From Rhabditoides inermis (Eukaryota; Nematoda; Chromadorea; Rhabditida; Rhabditidae), in contig CAWZYM010000300.1 in assembly GCA_963966185.1 (NCBI GenBank), forward strand, positions 80,001 through 144,000: DNA of 64,000 bases. The letters are read 5' to 3'. Below, piece by piece: positions 9,669-22,761 of the stretch (position 1 is the first letter of the stretch; every line of letters starts with the position of its first letter). The notes under the pieces were generated by a model. The model was given only the letters and a program-made list of their open reading frames with translations, was not told the DNA's origin and did no database searches. A program made the translations under genes and the position numbers.

Positions 9669-11084
9669 TTGAATAAAGACATTTGTGTTTTCTATCAAGC
9701 CACACGTCTTCATGCAAGTCAAATTTCTTATCAAAATGATGAACTAACATCTATTTTTTTGTATCTGAGTAAAAACACCGCTTGCACAAAGACATTTGTG
9801 TTTTCTATCAAGCCACACGTCTTCATACAAGTCGAAATTCTTATCAAAATGATAAACAAACATCTACTTATTGTATCTGAGTGAACACACCGCTTGCACG
9901 AAGACATTTGTCTTTTCTATGAAGCCACACGTCTTCATGCAAGTCTAATTTCTTATCAAAATGATAAACAAACATCTACTTATTGCATCTGAGTGAACAC
10001 ACCGCTTGCACGAAGACATTTGTCTTTTCTATCAAGCCACACGTCTTCATGCAAGTCTAATTTCTTATCAAAATGATAAACAAACATCTACTTATTGTAT
10101 CTGAGTGAACACACCGCTTGCACGAAGACATTTGTCTTTTCTATGAAGCCACACGTCTTCATGCAATTATAATTTCTTATCAAAATGATAAACAAACATC
10201 TACTTATTGTATCTGAGTGAACACACCGCTTGTACGAAGACATTTGCCTTTTCTATCAACCACACGTCTTCATGCAAGTCTAATTTCTTATCAAAATGAT
10301 AAACAAACATCTACTTATTGTATCTGAGTGAACACACCGCTTGCAGGAAGACATTTGCCTTTTCTATCAAGCCACACGTCTTCATGCAAGTCTAATTTCT
10401 TATCAAAATTATAAATAAACATCTACTTACTGCATCTGAGTGAACACACCGCTTGCACGAAGATATTTGTCTTTTCTATGAAGCCACACGTCTTCATGCA
10501 AGTCTAATTTCTTATCAAAATGATAAACAAACATCTATTTAATGTATCTGAGTGAAAACACCGCTTGCACAAAGACATTTGTGTTTTCTATGAAGCCACA
10601 CGTCTTCATACAAGTCTAATTTCTTATCAAAATGATAAACAAACATCTACTTATTGCATCTGAGTGAACACACCGCTTGCACGAAGACATTTGTCTTTTC
10701 TATGAAGCCACACGTTTAAAGGCAAGTCTAATTTCTTATCAAAATTATAAATAAACATCTACTTATTGCATCTGAGTGAACACACCGCTTGCACGAAGTT
10801 ATTTGTTTTTTTTCTATCAAGCCACACGTCTTCATGCAAGTCTAATTTCTTATCAAAATGATAAACAAACATCTACTTATTGTATCTGAGTGAACACACC
10901 GCTTGCACAAAGACATTTGTCTTTTCTATGAAGCCACACGTCTTCATGCAAGTCTAATTTCTTATCAAAATGATAAACAAACAACTTATTGTATCTGAGT
11001 TAACACACCGCTTGCACGAAGACATTTGGCTTTTCTATCAAAATGATAAATAAACAACTTATTGCATCTGAGTGAAAACACCGC
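9669..11084. repeat. HOR-A deletion derivative (1,416 bp), copy 2
   Basis: This repeats the 7,622-9,037 unit with the same order of variants, including CAATTATAATTTC, GCAGGAAG and AAAGGCAAGTC. The shared internal deletion shows that the two copies descend from one rearranged unit. Confidence 0.75.
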
Positions 11085-14000
11085 TTGAATAAAGACATTT
11101 GTGTTTTCTATCAAGCCACACGTCTTCATGCAAGTCAAATTTCTTATCAAAATGATGAACTAACATCTATTTTTTTGTATCTGAGTAAAAACACCGCTTG
11201 CACAAAGACATTTGTGTTTTCTATCAAGCCACACGTCTTCATACAAGTCGAAATTCTTATCAAAATGATAAACAAACATCTACTTATTGCATCTGAGTGA
11301 ACACACCGCTTGCACAAAGACATTTGTGTTTTCTATCAAGCCACACGTCTTCATACAAGTCGAATTTCTTATCAAAATGATAAACAAACATCTATTTTTT
11401 GTATCTGAGTGAAAACACCGCTTGCACAAAGACATTTGTGTTTTCTATTAAGCCACACGTCTTCATGCAAGTCGAGTTTCTTATCAAAATGATAAACTAA
11501 CATCTACTTATTGTATCTGAGTGAACACACCGCTTGCACGAAGACATTTGTCTTTTCTATGAAGCCACACGTCTTCATGCAAGTCTAATTTCTTATCAAA
11601 ATTATAAATAAACATCTCATTACTGCATCTGAGTGAACACACCGCTTGCACGAAGATATTTGTCTTTTCTATGAAGCCACACGTCTTCATGCAAGTCTAA
11701 TTTCTTATCAAAATGATGAACAAACAACTTATTGTATCCGAATGAACACACCGATTGCAAAAAAACATTTGTGTTTTCTATCAAGCCACACGTCTTCATG
11801 CAAGTCTAATTTCTTATCAAAATTAAAAACATCATTTACTTATTGCATCTGAGTTAACACACCGCTTGCACGAAGACATTTGTCTTTTCTATGAAGCCAC
11901 ACGTCTTCATGCAAGTCTAATTTCTTATCAAAATTATAAATAAACATCTACTTACTGCATCTGAGTGAACATACCGCTTGCACGAAGATATTTGTCTTTT
12001 CTATGAAGCCACACGTCTTCATGCAAGTCTAATTTCTTATCAAAATGATAAACGAACAACTTATTGTATCTGAGTGAACACACCGCTTGCAAAAAACATT
12101 TGTGTTTTCTATCAAGCCACACGTCTTCATGCAAGTCTAATTTCTTATCAAAATGATAAACAAACAACTTATTGTATCTGAGTTAACACACCGCTTGCAC
12201 GAAGACATTTGGCTTTTCTATCAAAATGATAAATAAACAACTTATTGCATCTGAGTGAAAACACCGCTTGAATAAAGACATTTGTGTTTTCTATCAAGCC
12301 ACACGTCTTCATGCAAGTCTAATTTCTTATCAAAATTATAAATAAACATCTACTTACTGCATCTGAGTGAACACACCGCTTGCACGAAGATATTTGTCTT
12401 TTCTATGAAGCCACACGTCTTCATGCAAGTCTAATTTCTTATCAAAATGATAAACGAACAACTTATTGTATCTGAGTGAACACACCGCTTGCACAAAGAC
12501 ATTTGTGTTTTCTATCAAGCCACACGTCTTCATACAAGTCGAATTTCTTATCAAAATGATAAACAAACATCTATTTTTTGTATCTGAGTGAAAACACCGC
12601 TTGCACAAAGACATTTGTGTTTTCTATAAAGCAACACGTCTTCATGCAAGTCGAGTTTCTTATCAAAATGATAAACTAACATCTACTTATTGCATCTGAG
12701 TGAACACACCGCTTGCACGAAGATATTTGTCTTTTCTATGAAGCCACACGTCTTCATGCAAGTCTAATTTCTTATCAAAATGATGAACAAACAACTTATT
12801 GTATCTGAGTGAACACACCGCTTGCAAAAAAACATTTGTGTTTTCTATCAAGCCACACGTCTTCAGGCAAGTCTAATTTCTTATCAAAATTAAAAACATC
12901 AACTACTTATTGCATCTGAGTGAACACACCGCTTGCACGAAGACATTTGGCTTTTCTATCAAGCCACACGTTTTCATGCAAGTCTAATTTCTTATCAAAA
13001 TTATAAATAAACATCTACTTATTGCATCTGAGTGAACGCACCGCTTGCACGAAGTTATTTGTTTTTTTTTCTATCAAGCCACACGTCTTCATGCAAGTCT
13101 AATTTCTTATCAAAATGATAAACAAACATCTACTTATTGTATCTGAGTGAATACACCGCTTGCACGAAGACATTTGTCTTTTCTATGAAGCCACACGTCT
13201 TCATGCAAGTCTAATTTCTTATCAAAATGATAAACAAACATCTACTTATTGCATCTGAGTGAACACACCGCTTGCACGAAGACATTTGTCTTTTCTATCA
13301 AGCCACACGTCTTCATGCAAGTCTAATTTCTTATCAAAATGATAAACAAACATCTACTTATTGTATCTGAGTGAACACACCGCTTGCACGAAGACATTTG
13401 TCTTTTCTATGAAGCCACACGTCTTCATGCAATTATAATTTCTTATCAAAATGATAAACAAACATCTACTTATTGTATCTGAGTGAACACACCGCTTGTA
13501 CGAAGACATTTGCCTTTTCTATCAACCACACGTCTTCATGCAAGTCTAATTTCTTATCAAAATGATAAACAAACATCTACTTATTGTATCTGAGTGAACA
13601 CACCGCTTGCAGGAAGACATTTGCCTTTTCTATCAAGCCACACGTCTTCATGCAAGTCTAATTTCTTATCAAAATTATAAATAAACATCTACTTACTGCA
13701 TCTGAGTGAACACACCGCTTGCACGAAGATATTTGTCTTTTCTATGAAGCCACACGTCTTCATGCAAGTCTAATTTCTTATCAAAATGATAAACAAACAT
13801 CTATTTAATGTATCTGAGTGAAAACACCGCTTGCACAAAGACATTTGTGTTTTCTATGAAGCCACACGTCTTCATACAAGTCTAATTTCTTATCAAAATG
13901 ATAAACAAACATCTACTTATTGCATCTGAGTGAACACACCGCTTGCACGAAGACATTTGTCTTTTCTATGAAGCCACACGTTTAAAGGCAAGTCTAATTT

Positions 14001-14350
14001 CTTATCAAAATTATAAATAAACATCTACTTATTGCATCTGAGTGAACACACCGCTTGCACGAAGTTATTTGTTTTTTTTCTATCAAGCCACACGTCTTCA
14101 TGCAAGTCTAATTTCTTATCAAAATGATAAACAAACATCTACTTATTGTATCTGAGTGAACACACCGCTTGCACAAAGACATTTGTCTTTTCTATGAAGC
14201 CACACGTCTTCATGCAAGTCTAATTTCTTATCAAAATGATAAACAAACAACTTATTGTATCTGAGTTAACACACCGCTTGCACGAAGACATTTGGCTTTT
14301 CTATCAAAATGATAAATAAACAACTTATTGCATCTGAGTGAAAACACCGC
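11085..14350. repeat. HOR-A copy (3,266 bp, 30 monomers)
   Basis: Counting the CCGCTTG or CCGATTG anchor gives 30 monomers, two of them shortened by a 36-bp deletion. It is almost identical to the next copy; a GTCTTCAGGC change near 12,862 is private to this one. Confidence 0.8.
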
Positions 14351-17300
14351 TTGAATAAAGACATTTGTGTTTTCTATCAAGCCACACGTCTTCATGCAAG
14401 TCAAAATTCTTATCAAAATGATGAACTAACATCTATTTTTTTGTATCTGAGTAAAAACACCGCTTGCACAAAGACATTTGTGTTTTCTATCAAGCCACAC
14501 GTCTTCATACAAGTCGAAATTCTTATCAAAATGATAAACAAACATCTACTTATTGCATCTGAGTGAACACACCGCTTGCACAAAGACATTTGTGTTTTCT
14601 ATCAAGCCACACGTCTTCATACAAGTCGAATTTCTTATCAAAATGATAAACAAACATCTATTTTTTGTATCTGAGTGAAAACACCGCTTGCACAAAGACA
14701 TTTGTGTTTTCTATTAAGCCACACGTCTTCATGCAAGTCGAGTTTCTTATCAAAATGATAAACTAACATCTACTTATTGTATCTGAGTGAACACACCGCT
14801 TGCACGAAGACATTTGTCTTTTCTATGAAGCCACACGTCTTCATGCAAGTCTAATTTCTTATCAAAATTATAAATAAACATCTCATTACTGCATCTGAGT
14901 GAACACACCGCTTGCACGAAGATATTTGTCTTTTCTATGAAGCCACACGTCTTCATGCAAGTCTAATTTCTTATCAAAATGATGAACAAACAACTTATTG
15001 TATCCGAATGAACACACCGATTGCAAAAAAACATTTGTGTTTTCTATCAAGCCACACGTCTTCATGCAAGTCTAATTTCTTATCAAAATTAAAAACATCA
15101 TTTACTTATTGCATCTGAGTTAACACACCGCTTGCACGAAGACATTTGTCTTTTCTATGAAGCCACACGTCTTCATGCAAGTCTAATTTCTTATCAAAAT
15201 TATAAATAAACATCTACTTACTGCATCTGAGTGAACATACCGCTTGCACGAAGATATTTGTCTTTTCTATGAAGCCACACGTCTTCATGCAAGTCTAATT
15301 TCTTATCAAAATGATAAACGAACAACTTATTGTATCTGAGTGAACACACCGCTTGCAAAAAACATTTGTGTTTTCTATCAAGCCACACGTCTTCATGCAA
15401 GTCTAATTTCTTATCAAAATGATAAACAAACAACTTATTGTATCTGAGTTAACACACCGCTTGCACGAAGACATTTGGCTTTTCTATCAAAATGATAAAT
15501 AAACAACTTATTGCATCTGAGTGAAAACACCGCTTGAATAAAGACATTTGTGTTTTCTATCAAGCCACACGTCTTCATGCAAGTCTAATTTCTTATCAAA
15601 ATTATAAATAAACATCTACTTACTGCATCTGAGTGAACACACCGCTTGCACGAAGATATTTGTCTTTTCTATGAAGCCACACGTCTTCATGCAAGTCTAA
15701 TTTCTTATCAAAATGATAAACGAACAACTTATTGTATCTGAGTGAACACACCGCTTGCACAAAGACATTTGTGTTTTCTATCAAGCCACACGTCTTCATA
15801 CAAGTCGAATTTCTTATCAAAATGATAAACAAACATCTATTTTTTGTATCTGAGTGAAAACACCGCTTGCACAAAGACATTTGTGTTTTCTATAAAGCAA
15901 CACGTCTTCATGCAAGTCGAGTTTCTTATCAAAATGATAAACTAACATCTACTTATTGCATCTGAGTGAACACACCGCTTGCACGAAGATATTTGTCTTT
16001 TCTATGAAGCCACACGTCTTCATGCAAGTCTAATTTCTTATCAAAATGATGAACAAACAACTTATTGTATCTGAGTGAACACACCGCTTGCAAAAAAACA
16101 TTTGTGTTTTCTATCAAGCCACACGTCTTCATGCAAGTCTAATTTCTTATCAAAATTAAAAACATCAACTACTTATTGCATCTGAGTGAACACACCGCTT
16201 GCACGAAGACATTTGGCTTTTCTATCAAGCCACACGTTTTCATGCAAGTCTAATTTCTTATCAAAATTATAAATAAACATCTACTTATTGCATCTGAGTG
16301 AACGCACCGCTTGCACGAAGTTATTTGTTTTTTTTTCTATCAAGCCACACGTCTTCATGCAAGTCTAATTTCTTATCAAAATGATAAACAAACATCTACT
16401 TATTGTATCTGAGTGAATACACCGCTTGCACGAAGACATTTGTCTTTTCTATGAAGCCACACGTCTTCATGCAAGTCTAATTTCTTATCAAAATGATAAA
16501 CAAACATCTACTTATTGCATCTGAGTGAACACACCGCTTGCACGAAGACATTTGTCTTTTCTATCAAGCCACACGTCTTCATGCAAGTCTAATTTCTTAT
16601 CAAAATGATAAACAAACATCTACTTATTGTATCTGAGTGAACACACCGCTTGCACGAAGACATTTGTCTTTTCTATGAAGCCACACGTCTTCATGCAATT
16701 ATAATTTCTTATCAAAATGATAAACAAACATCTACTTATTGTATCTGAGTGAACACACCGCTTGTACGAAGACATTTGCCTTTTCTATCAACCACACGTC
16801 TTCATGCAAGTCTAATTTCTTATCAAAATGATAAACAAACATCTACTTATTGTATCTGAGTGAACACACCGCTTGCAGGAAGACATTTGCCTTTTCTATC
16901 AAGCCACACGTCTTCATGCAAGTCTAATTTCTTATCAAAATTATAAATAAACATCTACTTACTGCATCTGAGTGAACACACCGCTTGCACGAAGATATTT
17001 GTCTTTTCTATGAAGCCACACGTCTTCATGCAAGTCTAATTTCTTATCAAAATGATAAACAAACATCTATTTAATGTATCTGAGTGAAAACACCGCTTGC
17101 ACAAAGACATTTGTGTTTTCTATGAAGCCACACGTCTTCATACAAGTCTAATTTCTTATCAAAATGATAAACAAACATCTACTTATTGCATCTGAGTGAA
17201 CACACCGCTTGCACGAAGACATTTGTCTTTTCTATGAAGCCACACGTTTAAAGGCAAGTCTAATTTCTTATCAAAATTATAAATAAACATCTACTTATTG

Positions 17301-17616
17301 CATCTGAGTGAACACACCGCTTGCACGAAGTTATTTGTTTTTTTTCTATCAAGCCACACGTCTTCATGCAAGTCTAATTTCTTATCAAAATGATAAACAA
17401 ACATCTACTTATTGTATCTGAGTGAACACACCGCTTGCACAAAGACATTTGTCTTTTCTATGAAGCCACACGTCTTCATGCAAGTCTAATTTCTTATCAA
17501 AATGATAAACAAACAACTTATTGTATCTGAGTTAACACACCGCTTGCACGAAGACATTTGGCTTTTCTATCAAAATGATAAATAAACAACTTATTGCATC
17601 TGAGTGAAAACACCGC
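14351..17616. repeat. HOR-A copy (3,266 bp)
   Basis: This copy has the same length and variant order as the preceding one. A private change in its first monomer reads GTCAAAATTC instead of GTCAAATTTC. Both copies share TATAAAGCAACAC where copy 1 and the last copy have TATTAAGCAACAC. Confidence 0.8.
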
Positions 17617-20110
17617 TTGAATAAAGACATTTGTGTTTTCTATCAAGCCACACGTCTTCATGCAAGTCAAATTTCTTATCAAAATGATGAACTAACATCT
17701 ATTTTTTTGTATCTGAGTAAAAACACCGCTTGCACAAAGACATTTGTGTTTTCTATCAAGCCACACGTCTTCATACAAGTCGAAATTCTTATCAAAATGA
17801 TAAACAAACATCTACTTATTGCATCTGAGTGAACACACCGCTTGCACAAAGACATTTGTGTTTTCTATCAAGCCACACGTCTTCATACAAGTCGAATTTC
17901 TTATCAAAATGATAAACAAACATCTATTTTTTGTATCTGAGTGAAAACACCGCTTGCACAAAGACATTTGTGTTTTCTATTAAGCCACACGTCTTCATGC
18001 AAGTCGAGTTTCTTATCAAAATGATAAACTAACATCTACTTATTGTATCTGAGTGAACACACCGCTTGCACGAAGACATTTGTCTTTTCTATGAAGCCAC
18101 ACGTCTTCATGCAAGTCTAATTTCTTATCAAAATTATAAATAAACATCTCATTACTGCATCTGAGTGAACACACCGCTTGCACGAAGATATTTGTCTTTT
18201 CTATGAAGCCACACGTCTTCATGCAAGTCTAATTTCTTATCAAAATGATGAACAAACAACTTATTGTATCCGAATGAACACACCGATTGCAAAAAAACAT
18301 TTGTGTTTTCTATCAAGCCACACGTCTTCATGCAAGTCTAATTTCTTATCAAAATTAAAAACATCATTTACTTATTGCATCTGAGTTAACACACCGCTTG
18401 CACGAAGACATTTGTCTTTTCTATGAAGCCACACGTCTTCATGCAAGTCTAATTTCTTATCAAAATTATAAATAAACATCTACTTACTGCATCTGAGTGA
18501 ACATACCGCTTGCACGAAGATATTTGTCTTTTCTATGAAGCCACACGTCTTCATGCAAGTCTAATTTCTTATCAAAATGATAAACGAACAACTTATTGTA
18601 TCTGAGTGAACACACCGCTTGCAAAAAACATTTGTGTTTTCTATCAAGCCACACGTCTTCATGCAAGTCTAATTTCTTATCAAAATGATAAACAAACAAC
18701 TTATTGTATCTGAGTTAACACACCGCTTGCACGAAGACATTTGGCTTTTCTATCAAAATGATAAATAAACAACTTATTGCATCTGAGTGAAAACACCGCT
18801 TGAATAAAGACATTTGTGTTTTCTATCAAGCCACACGTCTTCATGCAAGTCTAATTTCTTATCAAAATTATAAATAAACATCTACTTACTGCATCTGAGT
18901 GAACACACCGCTTGCACGAAGATATTTGTCTTTTCTATGAAGCCACACGTCTTCATGCAAGTCTAATTTCTTATCAAAATGATAAACGAACAACTTATTG
19001 TATCTGAGTGAACACACCGCTTGCACAAAGACATTTGTGTTTTCTATCAAGCCACACGTCTTCATACAAGTCGAATTTCTTATCAAAATGATAAACAAAC
19101 ATCTATTTTTTGTATCTGAGTGAAAACACCGCTTGCACAAAGACATTTGTGTTTTCTATTAAGCAACACGTCTTCATGCAAGTCGAGTTTCTTATCAAAA
19201 TGATAAACTAACATCTACTTATTGCATCTGAGTGAACACACCGCTTGCACGAAGATATTTGTCTTTTCTATGAAGCCACACGTCTTCATGCAAGTCTAAT
19301 TTCTTATCAAAATGATGAACAAACAACTTATTGTATCTGAGTGAACACACCGCTTGCAAAAAAACATTTGTGTTTTCTATCAAGCCACACGTCTTCATGC
19401 AAGTCTAATTTCTTATCAAAATTAAAAACATCAACTACTTATTGCATCTGAGTGAACACACCGCTTGCACGAAGACATTTGGCTTTTCTATCAAGCCACA
19501 CGTTTTCATGCAAGTCTAATTTCTCATCAAAATTATAAATAAACATCTACTTATTGCATCTGAGTGAACGCACCGCTTGCACGAATTTATTTGTTTTTTT
19601 TCTATCAAGCCACACGTCTTCATGCAAGTCTAATTTCTTATCAAAATGATAAACAAACATCTACTTATTGTATCTGAGTGAATACACCGCTTGCACGAAG
19701 ACATTTGTCTTTTCTATGAAGCCACACGTCTTCATGCAAGTCTAATTTCTTATCAAAATGATAAACAAACATCTACTTATTGCATCTGAGTGAACACACC
19801 GCTTGCACGAAGACATTTGTCTTTTCTATCAAGCCACACGTCTTCATGCAAGTCTAATTTCTTATCAAAATGATAAACAAACATCTACATATTGTATCTG
19901 AGTGAACACACCGCTTGCACGAAGACATTTGTCTTTTCTATGAAGCCACACGTCTTCATGCAATTATAATTTCTTATCAAAATGATAAACAAACATCTAC
20001 TTATTGTATCTGAGTGAACACACCGCTTGTACGAAGACATTTGCCTTTTCTATCAACCACACGTCTTCATGCAAGTCTAATTTCTTATCAAAATGATAAA
20101 CAAACATCTA
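17617..20110. repeat. HOR-A copy, truncated at the A/B boundary
   Basis: It follows the HOR-A order for about 2.5 kb, then leaves it where a GCAGGAAG monomer is expected. Private changes such as TTTCTCATCAAAA near 19,520 and GCACGAATTTATTTG near 19,580 are seen. Confidence 0.7.
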
Positions 20111-22547
20111 CTTATTGCATCTGAGTGAACACACCGCTTGCACGAAGACATTTGTCTTTTCTATGAAGCCACACGTCTTCATGCAAGTCTAATTTCTTAT
20201 CAAAATTATAAACAAACATCTACTCATTGCATCTGAGTGAATACACCGCTTGCACAAAGACATTTGTCTTTTCTATGAAGCCACACGTCTTCATGCAAGT
20301 CTAATTTCTTATCAAAATGATGAACAAACAACTTATTGTATCTGAGTGAACACACCGCTTGCAAAAAAACATTTGTGTTTTCTATCAAGCCACACGTCTT
20401 CATGCAAGTCTAATTTCTTATCAAAATTAAAAACATCAACTACTTATTGCATCTGAGTGAACACACCGCTTGCACGAAGACATTTGGCTTTTCTATCAAG
20501 CCACACGTTTTCATGCAAGTCTAATTTCTTATCAAAATTATAAATAAACATCTACTTATTGCATCTGAGTGAACGCACCGCTTGCACGAAGTTATTTGTT
20601 TTTTTTTCTATCAAGCCACACGTCTTCATGCAAGTCTAATTTCTTATCAAAATGATAAACAAACATCTACTTATTGTATCTGAGTGAATACACCGCTTGC
20701 ACGAAGACATTTGTCTTTTCTATGAAGCCACACGTCTTCATGCAAGTCTAATTTCTTATCAAAATGATAAACAAACATCTACTTATTGCATCTGAGTGAA
20801 CACACCGCTTGCACGAAGACATTTGTCTTTTCTATCAAGCCACACGTCTTCATGCAAGTCTAATTTCTTATCAAAATGATAAACAAACATCTACTTATTG
20901 TATCTGAGTGAACACACCGCTTGCACGAAGACATTTGTCTTTTCTATGAAGCCACACGTCTTCATGCAATTATAATTTCTTATCAAAATGATAAACAAAC
21001 ATCTACTTATTGTATCTGAGTGAACACACCGCTTGTACGAAGACATTTGCCTTTTCTATCAACCACACGTCTTCATGCAAGTCTAATTTCTTATCAAAAT
21101 GATAAACAAACATCTACTTATTGTATCTGAGTGAACACACCGCTTGCAGGAAGACATTTGCCTTTTCTATCAAGCCACACGTCTTCATGCAAGTCTAATT
21201 TCTTATCAAAATTATAAATAAACATCTACTTACTGCATCTGAGTGAACACACCGCTTGCACGAAGATATTTGTCTTTTCTATGAAGCCACACGTCTTCAT
21301 GCAAGTCTAATTTCTTATCAAAATGATAAACAAACAACTTATTGTATCTGAGTGAACACACCGCTTGCACGAAGACATTTGTCTTTTCTATGAAGCCACA
21401 CGTCTTCATACAAGTCTAATTTCTTATCAAAATGATAAACAAACATCTACTTATTGCATCTGAGTGAACACACCGCTTGCACGAAGACATTTGTCTTTTC
21501 TATGAAGCCAGACGTTTTAATGCAAGTCTAATTTCTTATCAAAATTATAAATAAACATCTACTTATTGCATCTGAGTGAACACACCGCTTGCACGAAGTT
21601 ATTTGTTTTTTTTCTATCAAGCCACACGTCTTCATGCAAGTCTAATTTCTTATCAAAATGATAAACAAACATCTACTTATTGTATCTGAGTGAACACACC
21701 GCTTGCACAAAGACATTTGTCTTTTCTATGAAGCCACACGTCTTCATGCAAGTCTAATTTCTTATCAAAATGATAAACAAACATCTACTTATTGTATCTG
21801 AGTGAACACACCGCTTGCACGAAGACATTTGTGTTTTCTATCAAGCCACACGTCTTCATGCAAGTCTAATTTCTTATCAAAGTGAGAAATAAACATCTAC
21901 TTATTGCATCTGAGTGAACACACCGCTTGCACGAAGACATTCGTCTTTTCTATGAAGCCACACGTCTTCATGCAAGTCTAATTTCTTATCAAAATTATAA
22001 ACAAACATCTACTCATTGCATCTGAGTGAATACACCGCTTGCACGAAGTTATTTGTTTTTTTCTATCAAGCCACACGTCTTCATGCAAGTCTAATTTCTT
22101 ATCAAAGTGATAAACAAACATCTACTTATTGTATCTGAGTGAACACACCGCTTGCACGAAGACATTTGTGTTTTCTATCAAGCCACACGTCTTCATGCAA
22201 GTCTAATTTCTTATCAAAGTGAGAAATAAACATCTACTTATTGCATCTGAGTGAACACACCGCTTGCACGAAGACATTTGTCTTTTCTATGAAGCCACAC
22301 GTCTTCATGCAAGTCTAATTTCTTATCAAAATTATAAACAAACATCTACTCATTGCATCTGAGTGAATACACCGCTTGCACGAAGTTATTTGTTTTTTTC
22401 TATCAAGCCACACATCTTCATGCAAGTCTAATTTCTTATCAAAATGATAAACAAACATCTACTTATTGTATCTGAGTGAACACACCGCTTGTACGAAGAC
22501 ATTTGTCTTTTCTATGAAGCCACACGTCTTCATGCAAGTCTAATTTC

Positions 22548-22562
22548 TTATCAAAATGATAA
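22548..22562. promoter_or_regulatory. Example of the 15-bp palindrome in the monomer (two inverted GATA-type sites)
   Basis: TTATCA-AAA-TGATAA is a perfect palindrome of two 6-bp arms around three A. Each arm matches the WGATAR consensus of animal GATA transcription factors, in opposite orientations. It occurs in every monomer of the common class; this position is one representative. Variant classes change the right arm (TTATAA, TGAGAA, TGATGA) while the left TTATCA is nearly always kept. Binding is inferred from the motif only. Confidence 0.45.
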
Positions 22563-22710
22563 ACAAACATGTACTTATTGCATCTGAGTGAACACACCGC
22601 TTGCACGAAGACATTTGTGTTTTCTATCAACCATACGTCTTCATGCAAGTCTAATTTCTTATCAAAGTGAGAAATAAACATCTACTTATTGCATCTGAGT
22701 GAACACACCG

Positions 22711-22761
22711 CTTGCACGAAGACATTTGTCTTTTCTATGAAGCCACACGTCTTCATGCAAG
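22711..22761. other. Example of the large dyad in the monomer
   Basis: CTTGCACGAAGAC (22,711-22,723) and GTCTTCATGCAAG (22,749-22,761) pair at 12 of 13 positions around a 25-nt spacer. A competing inner hairpin, ATGAAG with CTTCAT around 8 nt, uses part of the same right arm. The pair recurs in every standard monomer; this is one representative. Monomers with the CGAAGTT variant pair less well, and no compensating changes were seen in the right arm, so selection for the structure is not shown. Confidence 0.7.

Larger units (their letters stand above)
3771..20110. repeat. Satellite block A: 3,266-bp HOR domain
   Basis: This block is defined by variants such as ATGATGAACTAACATC, CGAATGAACACACCGATTGC, AAAGGCAAGTC and a short monomer lacking 36 bp. 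The variants return in the same order at 3,265-3,266 bp spacing. Monomers carrying AAAGTGAGAAATAA or CTACTCATTG, both common further right, are absent. The block ends near 20,110, where the expected GCAGGAAG monomer is replaced by B-type monomers. Confidence 0.85.
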
